NCBI GenBank assembly: GCA_964625525.1
Contig: CAZVEE010000016.1
Coordinates: 1-50,689 of the forward strand
Length of the DNA stretch: 50,689 bases
Direction of reading: 5' to 3'
From: CAZVEE01 sp964625525
Lineage (GTDB): Bacteria; Pseudomonadota; Alphaproteobacteria; JAJFIK01
Shown: positions 44,568 to 50,689 of the stretch, one piece after another
How the letters are laid out: every line of letters begins with the position of its first letter
How positions within the stretch are numbered: the first letter of the stretch is position 1
Translations under genes and position numbers: made by a program
The notes under the pieces: model-generated
The model's input: only the letters and a program-made list of their open reading frames with translations
What the model was told of the DNA's origin: nothing
Databases searched by the model: none

Positions 44568-44596
44568 TTGACGTTGACGTTAACGTCACCTAGGAT
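44568..44596 (+). promoter_or_regulatory. Promoter of the MerR gene
   Basis: TTGACG at 44568-44573 and TAGGAT at 44591-44596 are separated by 17 nt and resemble housekeeping -35 and -10 elements. The TTGACG hexamer is repeated at 44562 and 44574, giving alternative, worse spacings (23 and 11 nt). The spacer is nearly filled by a perfect palindrome, the usual position for MerR-type regulators. The start would give a leader of about 110 nt before the ATG. Confidence 0.6.
44575..44588. promoter_or_regulatory. Perfect 14-bp palindrome, likely MerR operator
   Basis: TGACGTTAACGTCA is its own reverse complement and lies between the -35 and -10 elements, directly upstream of the MerR-family gene. 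It is part of a GTTGAC tandem run (44561-44580). MerR-family regulators bind palindromes exactly here and twist the DNA. From memory, LiuR-type MerR regulators of branched-chain and fatty-acid catabolism use ACGT-containing palindromes; that resemblance is not verified. Confidence 0.65.
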
Positions 44597-44714
44597 CGCG
44601 CCATAATGAGAGAAACAGTCAGTCCGGCAGAACCCGCAATAAGCGGTGTCGTGCGGACACAAGACGATCCCAAACGGCCGGACCAGGCCGGGCCATTCCA
44701 GGGAGGACTGGGCC

Positions 44715-45233
44715 ATGGAAGAACAGGTCGCCGACCACGATGGCCGTGGTGCGCTCTCCGACTACGAGGCCGACACGGCCGCCACCGAGTCGGGCGAGCG
44801 CTACTCCATCACCGAATTGTCCGAAGCGTTTCAGGTCACGCCGCGCGCCATCCGCTTTTACGAGGCTAAGGGGCTGCTCAGTCCCATGCGCAAGGGGCTT
44901 TCGCGCATCTATAGTCGGCGCGATCGGGTGCGCCTGTCGCTGATCCTGCGTGGGAAGCGCGTTGGGTTTTCGCTGGCGGAAATCAAGGAAATCCTGGACC
45001 TCTATGACTTGAATGACGGGCAGGAAGCGCAACTGCGCCATGCGATGCAAAAGTTTTACGAACGCATTGCGGTCCTGGAGCGCCAGCGCCAGGATATTGA
45101 CGATGCCCTGGGGGAATTGCGCGGTGCCATTACGGCGCTGGAAACGCTCATCGAGGAAAAGAAACACAGCCCCGAGGCACGGGATGTGAGCGTTGTAGGG
45201 TTCGGGGTGTCGCCTGCGGCTCCCGGCGAGTGA
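44715..45233 (+). CDS. MerR family transcriptional regulator of the beta-oxidation genes
   Basis: The 172-residue protein has the MerR winged helix at about 31-80 (YSITELSEAFQVTPRAIRFYEAKGLLSP is read in the pieces SITELSEAFQ and RAIRFYEAKGLL) and a dimerisation coiled coil at 105-150. The metal-binding cysteines of metal-responsive MerR proteins are absent, so the effector is probably organic, such as an acyl-CoA. ATG at 44715 has GGGAGGA 7 nt upstream. It lies just before the acyl-CoA dehydrogenase genes and probably controls them and itself. Confidence 0.9.
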   Translation: MEEQVADHDGRGALSDYEADTAATESGERYSITELSEAFQVTPRAIRFYEAKGLLSPMRKGLSRIYSRRDRVRLSLILRGKRVGFSLAEIKEILDLYDLNDGQEAQLRHAMQKFYERIAVLERQRQDIDDALGELRGAITALETLIEEKKHSPEARDVSVVGFGVSPAAPGE

Positions 45234-45361
45234 GTCTGCGGCCTGCCGGTTCGCCTTCGCGCCGGCCTGGGCCATTCTTATGTGACTGGGACATCTCATG
45301 CGAGTGGATCGGTCCGTCGCAGACGGCATGATCCACCGGGTAGCGAAACAGAGGACACGTT

Positions 45362-47158
45362 ATGGCCGTTTATGAAGCCCCGCTGGAGGATATCCGTTTC
45401 ATCCTCTCCGACCTGCTGAAGATTGAGCGCTATGCCAATCTGCCGGGCTTCGCCGATGCGAGCCCGGATGTGGTGGACGCGATCCTCAATGAGGGTGCGA
45501 AAATCTCCCAGGACGTGCTGCTGCCGCTGAATGAAACCGGCGACCGTCAGGGCTGTACGTATGATGCCGAGGGCCGCGCGGTGAAGACGCCTGATGGCTT
45601 CCAAGACGCCTATAAGCTGTTTGCCGAAGGGGGGTGGGTCGGGCTGACCTCTGTGCCGGATTATGGCGGGCAGGGGATGCCGGCGGTGCTGGGCCTGGCA
45701 TTCAATGAAATGGTGTCCTCCACCAACATGGCCTTTGGCATGTATCCGGGCCTGTCCCATGGCTGTTATTCCGCGCTTCTCCACCACGGCAGCGAGGAGC
45801 AGCGTCAGACCTATCTGCCCAATATTATCGCCGGTGAATGGTCCGGGACCATGAACCTGACCGAGCCCCAATGCGGCACCGATCTCGGTCTCATCCGCAC
45901 GAAGGCCGAGCCGCAAAGCGACGGCACGTTCAAGATTTCCGGCACCAAGATCTGGATTTCCGGCGGTGAGCAGGATCTGACCTCTAATATCGTGCATCTG
46001 GTGCTGGCCAAGATCCCCGGCGGGCCGGATGGCATTAAGGGCATTTCGTTGTTCCTGGTACCGAAATTCCTTGTGAAGGAAGACGGCTCCCTGGGCGAAC
46101 GCAACCCGGTCTTTTGCGGTGGCCTGGAAAGCAAGATGGGCATTCACGGCAATGCCACGTGCGTCATGAATTATGAAGGCGCCACCGGCTACCTCGTGGG
46201 TGAGGAGCACAAGGGCATGCGCGCCATGTTCACCATGATGAACGAAGCGCGCTTGGGCGTCGGCCTCCAGGGTCTGGCTATGTCCGAGATCGCTTATCAG
46301 AACGCGCTCGCCTTTGCCCGCGACCGACGCCAGGGCCGGGCGCTTACCGGTCCGGCCGAGCCGGACCAGCCGGCCGACAGCATTCTCGTGCATCCCGATG
46401 TGCGCCGTATGCTGATGGATGTGCGCAGCTTCAATGAAGGCGCCCGGGCGCTCCTGATGTGGACGGGTCTGTGGGGCGATCTGGAGCACAAAGCCGAAGA
46501 CCCGGCGGTGCGTGAGAAGGCCGGCGATTACATGGCCCTCTTTACGCCGATCATCAAATCCTTCTTCACCGAGCGCGGCTTTGCGAATGCGGCACTGGCG
46601 CAGCAGGTGCTTGGCGGTAGCGGGTTCGTGAAGGACTATCCGCTGGAACAGTTTGTCCGCGATGCTCGCATTACCATGATCTATGAGGGCACAAACGGCA
46701 TCCAGGCGCTGGATCTGGTAGGCCGCAAGCTCATGGCCAATAATGGCCGGGCGGTGACAACCTTCTTTGCTGATGTGGAGGCGCTGGTCACCGACTGCAA
46801 AGGTCAAGCCGAGTTGGCGCCTTTCGTCACGTCCCTGGAAACGTCCGTGGCGCACCTGAAAGAAGCCACCGACTGGATGGGCCAGAATGCGCTGGCGGAC
46901 TTCAACAATGCCGGAGCAACGGCGGCCGATTATCTCAGCCTCTTTGCCATCACGGCGCTTGGTTATGTGTGGTTGGAAACCGCGCGCACCTGCGTGACCC
47001 GTCTGGGTGAAGGGGTGACCAACCCGGACTTCTATAAAACAAAGCTGACGACGGGCCGGTATTTCGTGGCACGCCACGCTCCGGAAGCGGCCCTGCATCT
47101 GGCTCGCCTGAAGACCGGCGCAGAACCGGTGATGGCACTCACGGCCGACCAGCTTTAA
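45362..47158 (+). CDS. Acyl-CoA dehydrogenase, long form (about 600 residues)
   Basis: This 598-residue FAD enzyme carries out the first, alpha-beta dehydrogenation step of fatty-acid or related acyl-CoA breakdown. It has the family's LTEPQCGTDLGLIRT and KIWISGGEQDL regions, and the catalytic base is E442 in IYEGTNGIQ. The extra 150-residue C-terminal domain places it with the long FadE/DmdC-like bacterial enzymes. DmdC acts on 3-methylmercaptopropionyl-CoA, but fatty acyl-CoA is as likely here given the neighbouring genes. It follows the MerR gene by about 130 nt and leads the beta-oxidation run. Confidence 0.93.
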   Translation: MAVYEAPLEDIRFILSDLLKIERYANLPGFADASPDVVDAILNEGAKISQDVLLPLNETGDRQGCTYDAEGRAVKTPDGFQDAYKLFAEGGWVGLTSVPDYGGQGMPAVLGLAFNEMVSSTNMAFGMYPGLSHGCYSALLHHGSEEQRQTYLPNIIAGEWSGTMNLTEPQCGTDLGLIRTKAEPQSDGTFKISGTKIWISGGEQDLTSNIVHLVLAKIPGGPDGIKGISLFLVPKFLVKEDGSLGERNPVFCGGLESKMGIHGNATCVMNYEGATGYLVGEEHKGMRAMFTMMNEARLGVGLQGLAMSEIAYQNALAFARDRRQGRALTGPAEPDQPADSILVHPDVRRMLMDVRSFNEGARALLMWTGLWGDLEHKAEDPAVREKAGDYMALFTPIIKSFFTERGFANAALAQQVLGGSGFVKDYPLEQFVRDARITMIYEGTNGIQALDLVGRKLMANNGRAVTTFFADVEALVTDCKGQAELAPFVTSLETSVAHLKEATDWMGQNALADFNNAGATAADYLSLFAITALGYVWLETARTCVTRLGEGVTNPDFYKTKLTTGRYFVARHAPEAALHLARLKTGAEPVMALTADQL

Positions 47159-47187
47159 GACGGACAAAAACCGAGTGGGAGGATGGC

Positions 47188-48345
47188 ATGTCGGTGTTGC
47201 AGGTGGAGCGCCCTGCGTGGCGCACGGAAGATATCGAAATCTTCGCGGAAGCTGCGTATCGCTTCTTTTTGCGCGAATGCGCCCCGCTGAATGAAAAGTG
47301 GATCGAGCAGGGCTATGTGGACCGGGACATTTGGTACAAGGCAGGCGAAGCAGGCCTGCTCTGTGCCATGGTTCCGGAAGAATATGGCGGTGCCGGGGGC
47401 ACGTTCGCTCATGAAGCGATGATCGTGGAAGCCATGGCCCGTGCCGGTGTCGATGGTTTCGGTCTGCCGTTGCACAATGTCATTGTCACCCCCTACCTGG
47501 TCCATTACGGCACTGAAGACCAAAAACGCCGCTGGTTGCCGCGGTGCGCCAGCGGTGAACTGGTAACGGCCATTGCCATGACGGAACCGGGCACTGGTTC
47601 CGACCTGCAATCGATCCGCACCACCGCGCGGCTTGAAGGTGATGAATATGTCATCTCTGGCCAGAAGACGTTCATCACCAATGGTCAGACGGCGAACCTG
47701 ATTTGTGTGGTCTGCAAGACCGATCCTGAACAGGGTGCGCGCGGCATCTCGCTCATTATGGTGGAGACGGACCATGCGCCGGGCTTCCGCCGGGGCCGCA
47801 ACCTGAAGAAGATGGGGCAGAAGTCCCAGGACACGTCGGAACTCTTCTTCGATGGTGTGCGTGTGCCCGCAAGCAATCGGCTGGGCGAGGCGGCAGGGCA
47901 GGGCTTCATGCAGCTCATGTCCGAACTGCCACAGGAACGCCACCTGATCGGCCTGCAAGGGCTGGGGCGCATCGAAGCGGCACTTGAAGCCACCATCAAT
48001 TACGTCAAGGAACGCGAAGCCTTTGGCAAGCGCCTGATCGATTTCCAGAACACCCAGTTCAAGCTGGCAGAACTGAAGACCGAGGCCACCATTGGCAAGG
48101 TGTTCATGAACTACTGCACGGGCCTGCTGCTGGAAGGCAAGCTCGACGCGGCGACCGGCTCCATGTCCAAATACTGGATGTCGGATCTGGAATGCAAAGT
48201 AACGGACGAATGCCTGCAGTTCTTCGGCGGCTATGGCTACATGGATGAGTACCCCATTTCCCGCATGTTCCGGGATGCCCGTGTGCAGAAGATTTACGGC
48301 GGTGCCAATGAGGTTATGAAACTTCTCATTGCACGGACGCTCTAA
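47188..48345 (+). CDS. Acyl-CoA dehydrogenase, LCAD-like
   Basis: This 385-residue enzyme resembles long-chain acyl-CoA dehydrogenase: AMTEPGTGSDLQ, SGQKTFITNGQ, ELPQERHLIG and the C-terminal QKIYGGANEVMK. The C-terminal position that holds the base in medium-chain enzymes is Gly (YGG). Aligned by eye with human LCAD, the base falls instead on E263 (GRIEAALEATINY). So it is expected to be active on long or branched acyl-CoA. It starts 29 nt after the preceding dehydrogenase gene, with GGGAGGA before the ATG. Confidence 0.93.
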   Translation: MSVLQVERPAWRTEDIEIFAEAAYRFFLRECAPLNEKWIEQGYVDRDIWYKAGEAGLLCAMVPEEYGGAGGTFAHEAMIVEAMARAGVDGFGLPLHNVIVTPYLVHYGTEDQKRRWLPRCASGELVTAIAMTEPGTGSDLQSIRTTARLEGDEYVISGQKTFITNGQTANLICVVCKTDPEQGARGISLIMVETDHAPGFRRGRNLKKMGQKSQDTSELFFDGVRVPASNRLGEAAGQGFMQLMSELPQERHLIGLQGLGRIEAALEATINYVKEREAFGKRLIDFQNTQFKLAELKTEATIGKVFMNYCTGLLLEGKLDAATGSMSKYWMSDLECKVTDECLQFFGGYGYMDEYPISRMFRDARVQKIYGGANEVMKLLIARTL

Positions 48346-48381
48346 GAGACAACGAGACCAATCAGACCGGGAGATGTGCTG

Positions 48382-49587
<1,206 letters not shown>

Positions 49588-49638
49588 CGCGCGTCCGCGC
49601 GTCCCCGCTGCGCCAACTCGATTGACGAAGGACAGATC

Positions 49639-50689
49639 ATGCAACTTGATAATATGCGTTATGAGAAGGATGCGGACGGTATCGTCACCATTACGTGGGA
49701 CATGCCGGGTCGCTCCATGAATGTGCTCAGCGCCGCGTCCATGGCCGATTTCAACAAGGCTGTCGCGGCACTGGCGGGTGATGAGACCGTGACCGGTGTG
49801 GTCATTACCAGCGGCAAGGCTGCTTTCCTCGCAGGTGCTGATTTAGCGGAACTCGGATCTTCTGGCGGCGGATCGGTTCCAGCCGACGAGCAGGCCGCGC
49901 TGCGTCAGGCGTTCGATTCCGCGTTCTCGCTCAACCGTATGCTGAGGGACCTGGAAACATGCGGTAAGCCGGTGGCGGCGGCCGTGAATGGCACGGCGCT
50001 GGGCGGTGGCCTGGAAATCGTGCTGGCCTGTCATTACCGCGTGGTGGCCGACGATGCCCGTATTCAGCTCGGCCTTCCCGAAGCGCGCGTGGGCGTTATG
50101 CCTGGCGCCGGCGGCACCCAGCGTCTGCCACGTATGATCGGTGCGGCCGCCGCGCTGCCGTTGATCCTGCAAGGCAGCAGCTTGAACCCGCAAAAAGCCC
50201 TTAAGGCGGGCGTCGTGCACAAGGTGGTGCCCGGCGACATGCTCATCGCTGAAGCCAAGCGCTGGATCAAGGAAGAAGGCGATGCAGTGCAGCCCTGGGA
50301 CAAGAAGGGCTTCACGGTGCCGGGCGGTAATCCGTATGACAACAGCCAGACCTTCGTCATTGGCAATGCGCTCCTGCGCAAGCAAAGCCAGGGTAACTAT
50401 CCGGCCCAGATCAACATCATGCGCGCCGTGTATGAAGGGTTGCTCGTGCCCATCGATGCGGGTCTGCGCATCGAGACGCGCTACTTTGTCGATCTGCTGC
50501 GCCGGCCGGAATCCAAGAACATGATCCGCTCGCTGTTCTTGTCCATGCAGGACCTGAACAAGCTGGCGCGTCGCCCGCAAGACATCCCCACCTACGAAAT
50601 CAAGAAGCTGGGCATGCTGGGTGCGGGCATGATGGGTGCCGGCATCGCCTATGTCTCCGCCATGGCGGGCATGGAGGTCATCCTCATCG
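49639..50689 (+). CDS. fadJ: FadJ-type multifunctional enzyme, 3' end beyond window
   Basis: The frame stays open to the window edge (350 codons visible). The first half is an enoyl-CoA hydratase: glutamates E126 (LGGGLEIVLA) and E148 (LPEARVG) match the catalytic pair, and PGAGGTQRLPR follows. At the window edge the NAD-binding fold of 3-hydroxyacyl-CoA dehydrogenase begins (LGMLGAGMMGAGIAYVSA). It therefore performs hydration and the second oxidation of beta-oxidation, paired with the thiolase upstream. ATG at 49639 has AAGGA about 7 nt before it. Confidence 0.93.
   Translation, partial: MQLDNMRYEKDADGIVTITWDMPGRSMNVLSAASMADFNKAVAALAGDETVTGVVITSGKAAFLAGADLAELGSSGGGSVPADEQAALRQAFDSAFSLNRMLRDLETCGKPVAAAVNGTALGGGLEIVLACHYRVVADDARIQLGLPEARVGVMPGAGGTQRLPRMIGAAAALPLILQGSSLNPQKALKAGVVHKVVPGDMLIAEAKRWIKEEGDAVQPWDKKGFTVPGGNPYDNSQTFVIGNALLRKQSQGNYPAQINIMRAVYEGLLVPIDAGLRIETRYFVDLLRRPESKNMIRSLFLSMQDLNKLARRPQDIPTYEIKKLGMLGAGMMGAGIAYVSAMAGMEVILI

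Noticed and set aside
45234..45270. GCCGG/CCGGC inverted repeat after the MerR gene
   Set aside because: Short and without a T run; not enough to call a terminator.
45296..47167. Long minus-strand open frame opposite the first acyl-CoA dehydrogenase
   Set aside because: His/Arg/Gln-rich antisense shadow; the plus strand encodes a full, recognised enzyme.

Overview
The window looks like chromosomal DNA from a GC-rich (by eye a little above 60% G+C) alphaproteobacterium. Four things point there: a class I lysyl-tRNA synthetase, a PodJ-like polar organising protein (coiled coil, one membrane segment, Sel1 repeats, peptidoglycan-binding domain), a TIGR02186-type membrane protein beside a TauE/SafE exporter, and short head-to-tail operons with ATGA overlaps. 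The species cannot be told from the sequence alone. No CRISPR array, insertion sequence, phage or origin was seen.

Layout. 1-1602: 3' part of tRNA-Gly(CCC), then a sulfotransferase and a formyltransferase-like gene. 1646-3560: a terminator and a 616-residue protein of unknown function on the minus strand. 3789-8931 (minus): the stress-signalling operon prkA(yeaG)-yeaH(DUF444)-spoVR(ycgB), followed by a small membrane protein. 8932-9767: a long non-coding gap holding two overlapping, mutually exclusive hairpins. 9768-12194: GNAT, SixA-like phosphatase, fatty acid hydroxylase and TerB-like genes. 12284-15217 (minus): a DinG-family helicase, divergent from a plus-strand run lysK - TPR protein - DUF952 - pyrD - methyltransferase - HDAC-like deacetylase (15336-21020). 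20923-22746 (minus): photolyase/cryptochrome plus a DUF2256 zinc protein, divergent from a renalase-like FAD oxidoreductase. 23806-28647: two hotdog thioesterases, a flavin monooxygenase, a TetR regulator, a quinone oxidoreductase and a GNAT. 28776-29522: a membrane-anchored receiver domain.

29530-35902 holds the complete 'DNA-ligase-associated' repair set: ATP-dependent ligase and beta-lactamase-fold exonuclease on the minus strand, Lhr-type helicase and metallophosphoesterase on the plus strand, with a small secreted-protein gene between the two halves. 35912-41407 (minus): DUF3429, TIGR02186, TauE/SafE and the PodJ-like protein. 41722-44465: a two-subunit molybdenum hydroxylase (IorA/IorB type) closed by a strong terminator. 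44568-50689: a MerR regulator with a perfect palindrome in its own promoter spacer, followed by a fatty-acid beta-oxidation gene set (two acyl-CoA dehydrogenases, thiolase, and a FadJ-type multifunctional enzyme cut by the window edge).

Most families here are known. The least explained items are the 616-residue protein at 1710-3560, the membrane-tethered receiver at 28776, the small secreted protein inside the ligase-associated cluster, the structured gap around 9589-9635, and the two palindromic control sites at 15281 and 44575. I do not see a clearly new multi-gene system.
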